The notes: generated from the sequence alone by a model not told the origin. A stretch of 64,000 nucleotides of DNA from Pectobacterium carotovorum (GCA_016415585.1 CP066552.1:1364001-1428000); one strand, 5' to 3'; counted from the stretch's first letter, positions 51,364 to 61,769 are shown. Numbers and translations: made by a program.

Positions 51364-52851
51364 CTAGCGTACTGACGATTTTGACGCCCGCCTGAGTGAC
51401 AGGTAATCCAACAAGCTACCGAAGAAAATGCCCAGCAGAGCAAGCGTACCGCCTGCGGCGAGCAGGTATTCTGCCAACAGAGGCAATGAGGACCATTCCA
51501 GCGCATTGCTGATCAGCAGCATGAGCCACAATGCCAGCACGATCACACCCAATCCCAACATATGTAAGGCTTTCTTGTAATAGTTCTGGAAGTTTGTGCG
51601 TAACTGAAAGGTGTCGGTTTTCTGGGTAAACTCCAACGTCTCACGGCAGATCAGCAGGATGGCCAGGCCCGGTAACGCGGCAAAAATCGAGAACAGGTAG
51701 AACCATGCCCAGCCATAGGATTCGACAAACCAGCCTGCGATAGGGCCAACGTAAACCCGTCCGACGGCGGCAAGGGCGGAAAGCAGAGCAAACTGTGTGG
51801 CTGAAAACGATTTATTACACAGCGTCATCAATAGTGCGACAAACGCAGCCGTTCCCATACCGCCGCAGAGGTTTTCCAGAAAAACAGCGGTAGCCATGGT
51901 GAACAGACTTTTGGCTGTGATAGCCAGCAGCCAGTATCCCGCGTTGGACACGGCCTGAAGAATACCAAACAGCATCAGCGCTCTGAACAACGAGAGCCGC
52001 TGCATCAATAATCCGCCGTAAATGGCTCCCACGATGGTGGCGAAGAGTCCAAGCGTCTTATTCACCAGCCCGACATCACCAGCATTAAAACCAACGCCGC
52101 GTATCAGGAAGGTTGTCGTCAGGCTGACCGCAAAGGCATCACCGAGCTTGTATAACACGATAAGCAGAAGAATGAGCCAAGCATTGTTGCGTGCAAAGAA
52201 GTCGCGCAGGGGGGCAACAATCGCTTGTTCCATGCTGCGTGGCGCTGGCTGGCTATTCAGTGGTTCCGGTGCTAACAGGGTCGCGAACACACCGATCAGC
52301 ATGAGTCCTGCCATTAACCAATAGGTGGCCTGCCAGCCGAAATAGCGATCGGCCATCCACAACGCCAGTCCACCAGAAACCAGCATCGCCAGACGATAAC
52401 CTAATACTGAGGTGGCTGCGCCCGTACCGCGTTCTTCTGGAGGAAGTAAATCCGTCTTATAGGCATCAAAAACAATATCCTGAGACGCGGAGCAGAACGC
52501 GACCAGAACCGCCAGCGCAGCCAGCCACCAGAGATCGCGAGCCGGGTTCATAAATCCCATACCAATAATGGCAGCGATCAGCAGAAGTTGACTGAGAATC
52601 AGCCAGCCGCGGCGTCTGCCGAGAAACGGTGGGGTGTAGCGGTCCATCAGCGGGGACCACAGGAATTTGAATACGTAGGCTTGACCAACCAGAGAGAAAA
52701 AACCAATGGTTTTCAGATCGACATTCTCGACAGTCATCCAAGCTTGCAATGTGCCTGATGTCAATGCCAGTGGTAAACCGGAAGCGAAGCCAAGCAACAG
52801 CATAAAAAGCGAATTACGTTGGCTGAATAAAGCAATGATGCGACTAAACAT
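51364..52851 (-). CDS. ampG: Muropeptide permease AmpG
   Basis: Imports GlcNAc-anhydroMurNAc muropeptides released during wall turnover, supplying peptidoglycan recycling and, where present, the AmpR/AmpC beta-lactamase circuit. It is a 495-residue MFS protein with many helices. The N-terminal stretch is GFASGLPLALTSGTLQAWM, with FLWSPLMDRYTPPFLGRRRGW next. The conserved acidic residue lies in QDIVFDAYKTDLL. AAGGA upstream supports 52851 over the in-frame start at 52875. It is preceded by yajG, 59 bases away. Confidence 0.95.
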   Translation of the reverse strand: MFSRIIALFSQRNSLFMLLLGFASGLPLALTSGTLQAWMTVENVDLKTIGFFSLVGQAYVFKFLWSPLMDRYTPPFLGRRRGWLILSQLLLIAAIIGMGFMNPARDLWWLAALAVLVAFCSASQDIVFDAYKTDLLPPEERGTGAATSVLGYRLAMLVSGGLALWMADRYFGWQATYWLMAGLMLIGVFATLLAPEPLNSQPAPRSMEQAIVAPLRDFFARNNAWLILLLIVLYKLGDAFAVSLTTTFLIRGVGFNAGDVGLVNKTLGLFATIVGAIYGGLLMQRLSLFRALMLFGILQAVSNAGYWLLAITAKSLFTMATAVFLENLCGGMGTAAFVALLMTLCNKSFSATQFALLSALAAVGRVYVGPIAGWFVESYGWAWFYLFSIFAALPGLAILLICRETLEFTQKTDTFQLRTNFQNYYKKALHMLGLGVIVLALWLMLLISNALEWSSLPLLAEYLLAAGGTLALLGIFFGSLLDYLSLRRASKSSVR

Positions 52852-52910
52852 GAAGAGTCCTTTCCCTTGCTCCATGAGTGTTCAGGAGCAAGGGAAGCGG
52901 CGTACAGAAA

Positions 52911-53489
52911 TTAACGGGCGTTTTCTTTGATAAAGCCACTTACAGTCGTGTCTTGCGCCATGTCGTTGATGACATCGCCTAACACCGTGTTAACGGCATT
53001 GGTAATATTTTCGTTATTGGCAGTAAACGCGCCCTGAACATTATAGGTTGAGCGGTAGTTCTTCACCTGCTTGTTGCCATTCGCCGCCTGAGAAATGATG
53101 GAAATATCCGCTTTGGTGGTGATGTTGTAGCGCAGGTTGCCTTCGGAGACATCAGCGTACAGGTGGTTTACTACGATCTGCAAGGCGACTGGGCCACTGG
53201 CTCCGATCATGTAACCGCGTGCGGTCATTTGTTTTTCCAACGCTTCTTGCAACAGGAAACGCAGATCGCGAGAAGGTGTCAGCGTAATCAGTTGGCCATC
53301 GCGATTCACTTTCGCCAGAGCTTGATCGGCGCGCTGGTCTGCACCATTGATGCTAATCGTTACGCCCATCAGCGTCGGATCCTGAGAAGGCACGCTAATT
53401 TTTGGGGTGATGTTCAAGGTGTTGCTTTTTGCTGCACATCCTGCAAGCAGAATTACGGCCAGAAGAGGGAAAAATAATTTTTTTAACAT
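52911..53489 (-). CDS. yajG: Lipoprotein YajG
   Basis: A 192-residue lipoprotein of unknown function (YajG family). The signal peptide ends in lipobox LLAGC with Cys18 as the modified residue. The mature part contains DLRFLLQEALEKQMTARGYMIG and YRSTYNVQGAFTANNENITNAVN. It is co-transcribed with ampG, as in E. coli, and divergent from bolA. The context suggests an envelope role, but nothing more specific can be said. Confidence 0.93.
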   Translation of the reverse strand: MLKKLFFPLLAVILLAGCAAKSNTLNITPKISVPSQDPTLMGVTISINGADQRADQALAKVNRDGQLITLTPSRDLRFLLQEALEKQMTARGYMIGASGPVALQIVVNHLYADVSEGNLRYNITTKADISIISQAANGNKQVKNYRSTYNVQGAFTANNENITNAVNTVLGDVINDMAQDTTVSGFIKENAR

Positions 53490-53812
53490 TCGTATTTTCT
53501 CAGTAATGATTAGTGTGGTGAGCTGACAAATATTGTTGATATCATATCATCGCCACAGGCAGGAAAAAGATCCGATAGCAGGTAAATTGTCCTGAAATTC
53601 ATCTTTTTCACGCTTTTGACCTGGAAAAACCGTTTTTATCACATCAAGACCGTCGATGATATATCAACCCGTGGCGTACAGCTTTCTTCTCTCGATGCTG
53701 TTTTTACGCATAACAGGTTGAAAAACGATGAGGTTATAATGATTCGGGCATCGGTGAATGACAGTAATGTCGCGTTGATATCAAATTTTCCCCAAGCCGA
53801 AAGGGTAGCCGT
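53490..53812. other. 323-base divergent spacer between yajG and bolA
   Basis: It must hold the promoters of yajG and bolA. An open frame from 53616 to 53816 runs through it, but lacks a ribosome binding site and any recognisable sequence. I could not assign a sigma-S (gearbox) promoter by eye. Confidence 0.45.
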
Positions 53813-54127
53813 ATGATGCGTGAAACGATAGAAGACAAGCTGCGTGTGGGTTTTAAACCCGTTCATTTAGAAGTGACTGATGAGAGTTATCGTCACAACG
53901 TACCTGCGGGAGCAGAAAGCCATTTTAAAGTTGTGCTGGTCAGCGATAAATTCACGGGCGAACGCGTGATTGGGCGACATCGTGCGGTCTATGCCGTGTT
54001 GGCTACGGAGCTGGCAGGGTCAGTGCATGCGTTAGCGCTGCATACGTATACGGCAAAAGAGTGGACCAGTTTGCAAAATGCCGTCCCTTCTTCACCGCCT
54101 TGCGGTGGCGCTGGCATCCTTTCTTAA
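53813..54127 (+). CDS. bolA: DNA-binding regulator / iron-sulfur partner BolA
   Basis: A 104-residue class II KH-like protein. It affects cell shape and biofilm under stress and forms Fe-S complexes with monothiol glutaredoxins. The core includes [23 protein letters not shown] and a Gly-X-X-X-X-Arg-His loop (ERVIGRHR), followed by [10 protein letters not shown] with the conserved His. AAGGG lies seven bases before the first of two adjacent ATGs (53813 and 53816). It precedes tig, as in E. coli. Confidence 0.95.
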   Translation: MMRETIEDKLRVGFKPVHLEVTDESYRHNVPAGAESHFKVVLVSDKFTGERVIGRHRAVYAVLATELAGSVHALALHTYTAKEWTSLQNAVPSSPPCGGAGILS

Positions 54128-54445
54128 GTCATTAATATGGCCCGTTCCTGGCATATCGGGGCGGGTTACTGACAAAAGTGTGAATCCGTTGCTGTAATAG
54201 TCCGCCCGCCGTTCTCGACTCATCCTCTCTATATCGCTATAATACGCGTCTAATTTTTTCCTGAATGTATTCGGGACGCTTCTGACTACAAGGACGGGGT
54301 TGGCAATTTCCCGGTTCTGCGAGGTTGATTTGAGCTGTACGCCTTCGGTGGCAGCAGTCTGAATAAGTGTCGCTGTCGTGAGAGTTTTTCGTCGCGAGAA
54401 TAGTTTTGGGGTTGACCGATCACTGTGATTTTTTGAGGTAACAAG
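54128..54445. other. 318-base spacer between bolA and tig
   Basis: It contains the tig promoter (54215-54243) and a leader of about 190 bases. The minus-strand open frame across it (54092-54451) shows no family resemblance. No strong bolA terminator was seen. Confidence 0.5.
54215..54243 (+). promoter_or_regulatory. Candidate sigma-70 promoter of tig
   Basis: TCGACT (54215-54220) and a perfect TATAAT (54238-54243) are separated by 17 bases. The leader to the tig start would be about 195 bases. Confidence 0.65.
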
Positions 54446-55750
54446 ATGCAAGTTTCAGTTGAAACCACTCAAGGTCTGGGACGTCGCGTAACGATTACCG
54501 TTGCTGCTGACATCATTGAGAGTGCGGTGAAGAGCGAGCTGGTCAACACGGCCAAAAAAGTACGTATTGACGGTTTTCGTAAAGGCAAAGTGCCGATGAA
54601 TGTTGTTGCTCAGCGTTATGGTGCCTCTGTGCGTCAGGACGTATTGGGTGACCTGATGCAGCGCAACTTTGTTGACGCGATCATCAAAGAAAAAATTAAT
54701 CCGGTTGGCGCGCCTAACTACATCCCTGGCGAATATGCTGTAGGTGGCGACTTCACTTACTCTGTTGAATTTGACGTGTACCCAGAAGTCGAGCTGAAAG
54801 GTCTGGATGCAATCGAAGTTGAAAAACCGGTTGTTGAAGTCACTGATGCTGACGTTGATACCATGCTGGATACGCTGCGTAAGCAACAGGCGACCTGGAA
54901 AGAAACTGACCGCGCTGCGACAGCGGAAGATCGTGCAACGATCGATTTCACCGGTTCTATCGACGGTGAAGTCTTCGAAGGCGGAAAAGCGTCCGACTTC
55001 GTTCTGGCAATGGGCCAGAATCGCATGATCCCAGGCTTTGAAGATGGCATCGTTGGGCACAAAGCGGGTGAAGAATTCACTATCAACGTGAACTTCCCAG
55101 AAGATTACCACGCTGAAAACCTGAAAGGAAAAGCGGCTCAGTTCGCTATCGTCCTGAAGAAAGTTGAAGAGCGTGAGCTGCCTGAACTGACTGAAGAATT
55201 CATCAAACGTTTCGGCGTGGCTGATGGTTCTCAGGAAGGTCTGCGTGCTGAAGTTCGTAAAAATATGGAACGTGAGCTGAAAGGCGCGGTGCGTAACCGT
55301 GTGAAAACTCAGGTTCTGGACGGACTGATCAACGCAAACGAAATCGACGTGCCAGTTGCACTGATCGATGGCGAAATCGACGTTCTGCGTCGCCAGGCTG
55401 CACAGCGTTTTGGCGGCAACGAGAAGCAAGCGCAGGAATTACCGCGTGAGCTGTTCGAAGAGCAAGCTAAACGCCGTGTTGTTATCGGTCTGTTGCTGGG
55501 CGAAGTGATCAGCACCAATGAGCTGAAAGCTGACGAAGCACGCGTTAATGCGCTGATCGAAGAGATGGCCTCTGCTTATGAAGATCCGCAGGAAGTTATC
55601 GAGTTCTACAGCAAAAACAAAGAGCTGCTGAACAACATGCGTAACGTTGCTCTGGAAGAGCAAGCGGTAGAAACCGTACTTGCTAAAGCGAAAGTTGTTG
55701 AGAAATCAGTAAGCTTCAACGAACTGATGAACCAAACGACTACGGCATAA
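54446..55750 (+). CDS. tig: Trigger factor (ribosome-associated chaperone)
   Basis: A 434-residue chaperone that sits at the ribosome exit tunnel and shields new chains. The N-terminal ribosome-binding signature is GFRKGKVP (residues about 43-50). The FKBP-type prolyl isomerase domain lies at about 150-245, with [19 protein letters not shown] and [18 protein letters not shown]. The C-terminal half is the helical chaperone cradle. GAGGT lies just upstream. It is followed by a terminator and then clpP. Confidence 0.97.
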   Translation: MQVSVETTQGLGRRVTITVAADIIESAVKSELVNTAKKVRIDGFRKGKVPMNVVAQRYGASVRQDVLGDLMQRNFVDAIIKEKINPVGAPNYIPGEYAVGGDFTYSVEFDVYPEVELKGLDAIEVEKPVVEVTDADVDTMLDTLRKQQATWKETDRAATAEDRATIDFTGSIDGEVFEGGKASDFVLAMGQNRMIPGFEDGIVGHKAGEEFTINVNFPEDYHAENLKGKAAQFAIVLKKVEERELPELTEEFIKRFGVADGSQEGLRAEVRKNMERELKGAVRNRVKTQVLDGLINANEIDVPVALIDGEIDVLRRQAAQRFGGNEKQAQELPRELFEEQAKRRVVIGLLLGEVISTNELKADEARVNALIEEMASAYEDPQEVIEFYSKNKELLNNMRNVALEEQAVETVLAKAKVVEKSVSFNELMNQTTTA

Positions 55751-55801
55751 ACCTTGTTGATATCAACATTGTTTATTGCGTAGCGGGAATGCTTCCCAAT
55801 C

Positions 55802-55834
55802 AAAAGCCCGTGCCTTATGGCGCGGGCTTTTTGC
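55802..55834 (+). terminator. Rho-independent terminator after tig
   Basis: AAAAGCCCG pairs with CGGGCTTTT, extended inward with mismatches around TTAT, and is followed by T residues. It lies 51 bases after the tig stop. Confidence 0.88.
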
Positions 55835-56072
55835 TTGGTTCTTTGTGCAATACTGATGATGATCGTTTGGGGGCTACGTCGTATCTGGTTTTCCTGTCAG
55901 GGGATACACGAAGAATGACCGCCTGAAATTGCACTACTATTAAGTCAGGCAATTAACTCAGGCTGCGAATTTGTTAGGTCAGGCAACGAGTTAAACTGCA
56001 GTGTTGCCGTGCCGATAACGTATTAAGAATAAAATAATTGGCTCTTTAATAGAGAACGATTGATAGTGTAAG

Positions 56073-56101
56073 CTTGAAATACAATGCGTGTGCCCCCACT
56101 C
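56073..56101 (+). promoter_or_regulatory. Sigma-32 (heat-shock) promoter of clpP
   Basis: CTTGAAA (56073-56079) matches the sigma-32 -35 consensus exactly. CCCCACTC (56094-56101) matches the -10 consensus CCCCATNT at all but one or two positions. The spacing of 14 bases is typical. It would drive clpP and clpX. Confidence 0.82.
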
Positions 56102-56287
56102 ACTGAAGAGGAAAAGTGGGCACAGCAGGTAAGGATTCTCGGTCGTATGGGTTGTTCAACTGAAGTGGGGCAGGGTTCCATAGTCATCCCTCTCTATCTC
56201 TAGTAGAATTGAGTATTACTATGATTGAACCGCGCAATGATTGAACAACGCTAAGAGTGCCGGACGCATTTTATCTAGGAGACGTGA

Positions 56288-56911
56288 ATGTCATACAGTG
56301 GCGAACAAGAAAGACAAGCACCTCATATGGCATTAGTGCCGATGGTGGTTGAACAGACCTCGCGTGGGGAACGTTCTTACGATATCTATTCCCGTCTGCT
56401 AAAAGAACGGATAATCTTCCTGACTGGTCAGGTGGAAGATTACATGGCGAATCTGGTTGTGGCACAGATGCTGTTTCTGGAAGCCGAAAACCCAGAAAAA
56501 GACATTTATCTGTACATTAACTCTCCAGGTGGCGTCATTACTGCTGGTATGTCCATTTACGACACCATGCAGTTTATCAAGCCAGATGTTAGCACGATCT
56601 GCATGGGACAGGCCTGTTCCATGGGCGCGTTCCTGTTGACGGCGGGAGCCAAAGGCAAACGTATTTGCCTGCCTAACTCGCGCGTCATGATTCACCAGCC
56701 ATTGGGTGGTTTCCAAGGGCAGGCAACGGATATTGAAATCCATGCCAAAGAAATACTGAAAGTGAAAGCCAAGATGAATGAGCTGATGGCGAAACATACG
56801 GGTCAGCCTCTTGAAGCGATAGAGAGAGACACCGAGCGCGATCGTTTCCTCTCTGCCAGTGAGGCAGTAGATTACGGTTTGGTAGACTCCGTATTCACTA
56901 ACCGTGGGTGA
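56288..56911 (+). CDS. clpP: ATP-dependent Clp protease proteolytic subunit ClpP
   Basis: The serine peptidase that forms a double heptamer chamber and degrades proteins fed by ClpX or ClpA. In 207 residues the catalytic triad is Ser111 (GQACSMGAF), His136 (MIHQPLGG) and Asp185. A 14-residue propeptide ending APHM precedes the expected mature start at Ala15. AGGAG lies before the start. clpX follows 163 bases on, and a sigma-32 promoter precedes the gene. Confidence 0.98.
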   Translation: MSYSGEQERQAPHMALVPMVVEQTSRGERSYDIYSRLLKERIIFLTGQVEDYMANLVVAQMLFLEAENPEKDIYLYINSPGGVITAGMSIYDTMQFIKPDVSTICMGQACSMGAFLLTAGAKGKRICLPNSRVMIHQPLGGFQGQATDIEIHAKEILKVKAKMNELMAKHTGQPLEAIERDTERDRFLSASEAVDYGLVDSVFTNRG

Positions 56912-57074
56912 TAATTCGCCATATTAGCGGTCTGGTGTAGCTAAAAATCAGTGTTCGACCGATAGTCTGTTGTGCGAGGTTATTTTACGCGTATTAGCTA
57001 TAAGTATCGGCGTTCGTTGTAGCGGTATCGCTGTGGTTGGCCTGCGGGCAAAAGACGAAAAAGAGGTTTAACTC

Positions 57075-58349
57075 ATGACAGATAAGCGCAAAGACGGTTC
57101 AGGAAAGTTACTGTACTGCTCTTTTTGCGGCAAAAGCCAGCATGAAGTGCGTAAGCTGATTGCCGGGCCGTCGGTGTATATCTGCGATGAATGTGTTGAC
57201 TTGTGTAACGACATCATTCGCGAAGAAATTAAGGAAATGGCGCCCCACCGTGAGCGCAGTGCGTTGCCGACGCCACACGAAATTCGCCGCCACCTTGACG
57301 ATTACGTCATCGGTCAAGAGCAGGCCAAGAAGGTGTTGGCCGTTGCGGTTTATAACCACTATAAACGCTTGCGTAATGGTGACAGCAGCAACGGGATCGA
57401 ACTGGGTAAAAGTAACATCCTGCTGATCGGTCCTACGGGGAGCGGTAAGACGCTGCTGGCTGAAACGCTGGCGCGCTTCCTGGACGTTCCGTTCACTATG
57501 GCGGATGCGACTACGCTGACTGAAGCGGGCTACGTCGGTGAAGACGTTGAGAACATTATTCAGAAGCTATTGCAGAAGTGCGATTACGATGTGCAGAAAG
57601 CGCAGCGTGGCATTGTCTACATCGATGAAATCGACAAGATTTCTCGTAAGTCAGACAACCCATCGATCACCCGCGATGTCTCTGGTGAAGGCGTTCAGCA
57701 GGCTCTGCTAAAGCTGATCGAAGGCACTATCGCAGCGGTTCCACCGCAGGGTGGACGTAAGCATCCGCAGCAGGAGTTCTTGCAGGTTGATACCTCCAAG
57801 ATCCTCTTTATCTGTGGCGGTGCGTTCGCGGGTCTGGACAAAGTGATCGAGCAGCGTACCGACACGGGACGCGGCATTGGCTTTAACGCAACGGTTAAAG
57901 GCACCGCAGATAAAGCGACAGAAGGCGAGTTGTTGGGCAAGGTTGAGCCAGGTGATTTGATTAAATTCGGTTTGATTCCTGAGTTTATTGGTCGTCTGCC
58001 AGTCGTTGCTACGCTGAGAGAACTGAGCGAAGACGCGCTGATTCAGATTCTGCGTGAGCCGAAGAATGCGCTGACCAAACAGTATCAGGCGTTGTTCAAT
58101 CTGGAAGGCGTCGAGCTGGAATTCCGCGATGAAGCGCTGACGGCGATTGCCAAGAAAGCGATGGTGCGTAAAACCGGTGCGCGTGGTCTGCGTTCTATCG
58201 TTGAAGCTGCTCTGCTGGATACCATGTATGACCTGCCATCGCTGGAAAGCGTGGATAAAGTCGTCATTGATGAATCCGTTATTGCGGGCCAGTCCGAACC
58301 ATTGCTGATCTATGGCAAACCCGAGACACAGCAGGCTTCCGGCGAATAA
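57075..58349 (+). CDS. clpX: ATP-dependent Clp protease ATP-binding subunit ClpX
   Basis: A hexameric AAA+ unfoldase that recognises tagged substrates such as ssrA-tagged proteins and threads them into ClpP. In 424 residues the N-terminal zinc-binding domain has Cys15, Cys18, Cys37 and Cys40. Walker A is GPTGSGKT, Walker B is [10 protein letters not shown], and the ClpP-contacting loop contains IGF. The pore loop GYVGED is present. It is co-directional with clpP and ends at a strong terminator. Confidence 0.98.
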   Translation: MTDKRKDGSGKLLYCSFCGKSQHEVRKLIAGPSVYICDECVDLCNDIIREEIKEMAPHRERSALPTPHEIRRHLDDYVIGQEQAKKVLAVAVYNHYKRLRNGDSSNGIELGKSNILLIGPTGSGKTLLAETLARFLDVPFTMADATTLTEAGYVGEDVENIIQKLLQKCDYDVQKAQRGIVYIDEIDKISRKSDNPSITRDVSGEGVQQALLKLIEGTIAAVPPQGGRKHPQQEFLQVDTSKILFICGGAFAGLDKVIEQRTDTGRGIGFNATVKGTADKATEGELLGKVEPGDLIKFGLIPEFIGRLPVVATLRELSEDALIQILREPKNALTKQYQALFNLEGVELEFRDEALTAIAKKAMVRKTGARGLRSIVEAALLDTMYDLPSLESVDKVVIDESVIAGQSEPLLIYGKPETQQASGE

Positions 58350-58378
58350 TTAATCAATTTGGCTGTATCAAAAAATAA

Positions 58379-58410
58379 AAATGGGGGATTTTATCCCCCA
58401 TTTGTTTTTT
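58379..58410 (+). terminator. Rho-independent terminator after clpX
   Basis: A perfect 11-bp stem (AAATGGGGGAT with ATCCCCCATTT) with a TTT loop is followed by GTTTTTT, 29 bases after the clpX stop. Confidence 0.93.
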
Positions 58411-58424
58411 ACACGCATGCTGGT

Positions 58425-58453
58425 CGTTGAATGTGAGACATTTATCCCCATAT
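58425..58453 (+). promoter_or_regulatory. Sigma-32 (heat-shock) promoter of lon
   Basis: CGTTGAAT (58425-58432) and CCCCATAT (58446-58453) match the heat-shock elements, with 14 bases between TTGAA and CCCCAT. The sequence is close to the E. coli lon promoter as I remember it, including the leader AACTAAGAGAGAGCTCT just before the start codon. Confidence 0.85.
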
Positions 58454-58541
58454 ACTCAAATACCTATTTGATGAAACCCGTGAAAACCGCGTTTCACGAG
58501 ATTCCCATAACCTGGCGGAAACGAAACTAAGAGAGAGCTCT

Positions 58542-60923
58542 ATGAACCCTGAGCGTTCCGAACGCATAGAAATCCCCGTATTGCCATTGCGCGATGTGGT
58601 GGTTTATCCGCACATGGTCATTCCGTTGTTTGTTGGTCGGGAGAAATCGATTCGGTGCCTTGAAGCCGCAATGGATCATGATAAGAAGATCATGCTGGTG
58701 GCACAGAAAGAAGCTTCAACGGATGAGCCAAGTATTAACGATCTTTTCTCGGTAGGAACGGTAGCCTCAATTCTTCAAATGCTGAAACTGCCGGACGGCA
58801 CGGTAAAAGTGCTGGTCGAGGGGTTACAGCGTGCGCGTATTACGACGCTTTCTGACAGCGGTGAACATTTCGCTGCACACGCAGAATATCTTGATTCCCC
58901 AGCGATTGATGAGCGCGAGCAAGAAGTGCTCATGCGCACGGCGGTCAATCAGTTTGAGGGATACATCAAGCTGAACAAGAAGATCCCGCCGGAAGTGCTG
59001 ACATCTCTGAACAGCATTGACGATGCTGCGCGTTTGGCCGACACCATTGCTGCGCACATGCCGCTGAAATTGGCTGATAAGCAGTCTGTACTTGAAATGT
59101 TCGATATTACTGAACGTTTGGAGTATCTGATGGCGATGATGGAATCCGAAATCGACTTGTTGCAGGTAGAGAAACGGATCCGAGGCCGCGTTAAGAAGCA
59201 AATGGAAAAAAGCCAGCGTGAGTACTATCTGAATGAGCAAATGAAAGCTATTCAGAAAGAGCTGGGTGAGATGGATGACGCACCGGATGAACACGAAGCG
59301 TTAAAACGCAAGATTGAAGCGGCAAAAATGCCGAAAGACGCACGTGAGAAAGCCGAAGCAGAATTACAAAAGCTGAAAATGATGTCACCGATGTCAGCGG
59401 AAGCGACAGTGGTGCGCAGCTATATCGACTGGATGGTGCAGGTGCCGTGGAATGCGCGCAGCAAAGTGAAGAAAGATTTGCTGAAAGCGCAGGAAATGCT
59501 GGATACCGACCATTACGGTCTCGATCGTGTGAAAGAGCGTATTCTCGAATACCTCGCGGTACAAAGCCGTGTCAGTAAGATCAAAGGGCCGATTCTGTGT
59601 CTGGTGGGGCCACCTGGCGTGGGTAAAACCTCGCTCGGTCAGTCTATCGCCAAAGCGACCGGACGTCAGTATGTTCGCATGGCGTTGGGTGGCGTGCGTG
59701 ACGAAGCGGAAATTCGCGGGCATCGCCGTACCTATATCGGTTCAATGCCGGGCAAGTTGATCCAGAAAATGGCGAAAGTCGGTGTGAAAAACCCGCTATT
59801 CCTCCTGGATGAGATCGACAAGATGTCTTCCGACATGCGTGGCGATCCGGCTTCTGCCTTACTGGAAGTGCTCGATCCTGAGCAGAACGTGGCGTTTAAC
59901 GATCACTATCTGGAAGTCGACTACGACCTATCCGATGTGATGTTTGTTGCGACATCTAACTCCATGAACATCCCGGCACCGCTGCTTGACCGTATGGAAG
60001 TCATTCGTCTTTCCGGCTATACCGAAGACGAAAAACTGAATATCGCCAAACAGCATCTGCTGCCGAAACAGATCGAACGTAATGCGCTGAAAAATGGCGA
60101 GCTGTCGGTAGAAGACAGCGCGATTGTTGGCATTATCCGTTATTACACGCGTGAAGCTGGCGTGCGTAGCCTGGAGCGCGAAATCTCCAAGCTGTGCCGT
60201 AAAGCAGTAAAAACGCTGTTGATGGATAAATCTACTAAGCATATCCAGATTTCAGGCGATAACCTTAAGGATTTCCTTGGGGTACAACGCTTTGACTATG
60301 GCCGTGCGGACGATGAAAATCGCGTAGGGCAGGTGACCGGACTGGCCTGGACGGAAGTGGGCGGCGACCTGCTGACGATTGAAACTGCCTGCGTGCCGGG
60401 CAAAGGTAAGCTGACTTATACCGGTTCACTGGGTGAGGTCATGCAGGAGTCGATTCAGGCTGCGCTTACCGTGGTTCGTGCCAGAGCGGAAAAATTAGGC
60501 ATCAATGCTGATTTTTACGAGAAACGTGATATCCACGTTCACGTTCCAGAAGGTGCGACGCCGAAAGACGGTCCGAGTGCGGGTATCGCGATGTGTACCG
60601 CACTGGTTTCTTGTTTGACTGGGAACCCGGTGCGTGCCGATGTGGCGATGACAGGGGAAATTACCCTGCGTGGTCTGGTGCTGCCGATTGGTGGTCTGAA
60701 AGAGAAGCTTCTGGCCGCACACCGTGGTGGTATCAAGACGGTATTGATTCCAGATGACAACAAGCGCGATCTGGAGGATATCCCACAGAACGTGATTGCC
60801 GATCTGGAAATCCATCCGGTGAAACGTATTGAGGAAGTGTTAGCGTTCGCGTTGCAGAATTCGCCTTCTGGCATGCAAGTGGTCACGGAGCCTAAAACCA
60901 AGGCCAAAGCTAAGGCAAAATAG
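58542..60923 (+). CDS. lon: ATP-dependent Lon protease
   Basis: A hexameric cytoplasmic protease degrading misfolded and regulatory proteins, including in E. coli SulA and RcsA. The 793 residues comprise an N-terminal substrate domain, an AAA+ module with Walker A GPPGVGKT, and a proteolytic domain. The Ser-Lys dyad is Ser679 (DGPSAGIAM) and Lys722 ([10 protein letters not shown]), the same numbering as E. coli Lon. The C-terminus is a Lys/Ala-rich tail (TKAKAKAK) slightly longer than in E. coli (784 residues). A heat-shock promoter precedes it and a terminator follows. Confidence 0.98.
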   Translation: MNPERSERIEIPVLPLRDVVVYPHMVIPLFVGREKSIRCLEAAMDHDKKIMLVAQKEASTDEPSINDLFSVGTVASILQMLKLPDGTVKVLVEGLQRARITTLSDSGEHFAAHAEYLDSPAIDEREQEVLMRTAVNQFEGYIKLNKKIPPEVLTSLNSIDDAARLADTIAAHMPLKLADKQSVLEMFDITERLEYLMAMMESEIDLLQVEKRIRGRVKKQMEKSQREYYLNEQMKAIQKELGEMDDAPDEHEALKRKIEAAKMPKDAREKAEAELQKLKMMSPMSAEATVVRSYIDWMVQVPWNARSKVKKDLLKAQEMLDTDHYGLDRVKERILEYLAVQSRVSKIKGPILCLVGPPGVGKTSLGQSIAKATGRQYVRMALGGVRDEAEIRGHRRTYIGSMPGKLIQKMAKVGVKNPLFLLDEIDKMSSDMRGDPASALLEVLDPEQNVAFNDHYLEVDYDLSDVMFVATSNSMNIPAPLLDRMEVIRLSGYTEDEKLNIAKQHLLPKQIERNALKNGELSVEDSAIVGIIRYYTREAGVRSLEREISKLCRKAVKTLLMDKSTKHIQISGDNLKDFLGVQRFDYGRADDENRVGQVTGLAWTEVGGDLLTIETACVPGKGKLTYTGSLGEVMQESIQAALTVVRARAEKLGINADFYEKRDIHVHVPEGATPKDGPSAGIAMCTALVSCLTGNPVRADVAMTGEITLRGLVLPIGGLKEKLLAAHRGGIKTVLIPDDNKRDLEDIPQNVIADLEIHPVKRIEEVLAFALQNSPSGMQVVTEPKTKAKAKAK

Positions 60924-60956
60924 TGACCTGTCGCAAAAACCCTTGAGAAAATCGGG

Positions 60957-60992
60957 GCTGGTGAGTGAAATCGTACTTGCCAGCTTTTTTTT
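60957..60992 (+). terminator. Rho-independent terminator after lon
   Basis: GCTGGTGAGT and ACTTGCCAGC pair with two G-U pairs around an 8-base loop, followed by eight T residues. It lies 34 bases after the lon stop. Confidence 0.88.
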
Positions 60993-61056
60993 GTACCGCT
61001 AAGTTAGAGCACTGTTAGTTTTAGCCGTAACTGGCTAAGCATGACAGTATTGATAA

Positions 61057-61182
61057 TATACACTAAATAATTCGAGTTGCAGGAAGGCGACGACGCAGAG
61101 AGTCCCAGGAGCTTACATCAGTAAGTGACTGGGATGAGCGGGGAAAGCCAACGCACATGTAGCTTGAAGTATGACGGGTATA
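61057..61182 (+). repeat. ERIC element, full length, upstream of hupB
   Basis: It runs from TATACACTAAATAATTCGAG to CTTGAAGTATGACGGGTATA, with the core CAGGAGCTTACATCAGTAAG and TGACTGGGATGAGC. It has the same orientation as the copy at 61642. Confidence 0.92.
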
Positions 61183-61244
61183 AGTTACGTGTCGCGTCTT
61201 GGGACATTGAAGCGCGATAAGAGAATTCCAGAGGGGATGACAGA

Positions 61245-61517
61245 GTGAACAAGTCACAATTGATCGACAAAATTGCCGCAGATGCTGATATTTCCAAAGC
61301 GGCAGCAGGGCGTGTGTTGGATGCAATTATTGGTTCCGTTACCGAATCCCTGAAAGAAGGGGATGATGTTGCTTTGGTTGGTTTTGGTACTTTTTCAGTG
61401 CGTGAACGTGCTGCTCGTACCGGCCGTAACCCGCAAACTGGTAAAGAAATCAGTATCCCTGCGGCGAAAGTACCAGGATTCCGTGCTGGTAAAACGCTGA
61501 AAGACGCCGTTAACTGA
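61245..61517 (+). CDS. hupB: DNA-binding protein HU-beta
   Basis: A 90-residue nucleoid protein that binds and bends DNA as a dimer with HU-alpha. The N-terminal helices read [23 protein letters not shown]. The DNA-clasping arm has [23 protein letters not shown] with the intercalating proline. The start is GTG, as in E. coli, with GAGGGG eight bases upstream. ERIC elements lie on both sides within about 130 bases. Confidence 0.97.
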   Translation: MNKSQLIDKIAADADISKAAAGRVLDAIIGSVTESLKEGDDVALVGFGTFSVRERAARTGRNPQTGKEISIPAAKVPGFRAGKTLKDAVN

Positions 61518-61599
61518 TTATTACGTCACAGGTTTGGCTGATAACCACTTTGGGTGCCAAACAATACCTGACGCAATGATATTGGTAGGGTAAGATACG

Positions 61600-61630
61600 A
61601 GGCGCATCATTTTATGATGTGCCTTTTATT
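61600..61630 (+). terminator. Rho-independent terminator after hupB
   Basis: AGGCGCATCAT pairs with ATGATGTGCCT (one G-U) around a TTT loop, followed by TTTATTTATAT. It lies 82 bases after the hupB stop and immediately before the ERIC. Confidence 0.85.
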
Positions 61631-61641
61631 TATATAGGATT

Positions 61642-61769
61642 TTACCCTAAATAATTCGAGTTGCGTGAAGGCGGCAAGAGAGGGAATCCCGATGAGTTTA
61701 CTTAAGTAAGTGATTCGGGTGACTGAACGCAGCCAACGCACATGCAACTTGAAGTATGACGGGGATATA
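61642..61769 (+). repeat. ERIC element, full length, downstream of hupB
   Basis: It runs from TTACCCTAAATAATTCGAG to CTTGAAGTATGACGGGGATA. The core has diverged to CCCGATGAGTTTACTTAAG and TAAGTGATTCGGGTGACTG. The paired changes keep the central palindrome intact. Confidence 0.9.

Larger units (their letters stand above)
55751..56287. other. 537-base spacer between tig and clpP
   Basis: It holds the tig terminator and the clpP heat-shock promoter. A region (55940-55990) carries GTCAGGCAA twice, at 55944 and 55978, with a related CTCAGGCTG between. The leader from the sigma-32 promoter to clpP is about 180 bases. No gene is visible. Confidence 0.55.
60924..61244. other. 321-base spacer between lon and hupB
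   Basis: It contains the lon terminator (60957-60992) and a full ERIC element (61057-61182). Only 62 bases of non-repeat DNA remain before the hupB start. The hupB promoter must lie within this short stretch, within the ERIC, or between the terminator and the ERIC. Confidence 0.6.

Noticed and set aside
53616..53816. Possible 66-codon gene just upstream of bolA
   Set aside because: No ribosome binding site, no family resemblance, and it occupies the region that must hold the bolA promoter.
54092..54451. Minus-strand open frame of 119 codons in the bolA-tig spacer
   Set aside because: It covers the tig promoter and leader on the opposite strand and shows no recognisable domain.
61063..61326. 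Minus-strand open frame across the ERIC and the start of hupB
   Set aside because: It is a read-through of an ERIC repeat and antisense hupB sequence.
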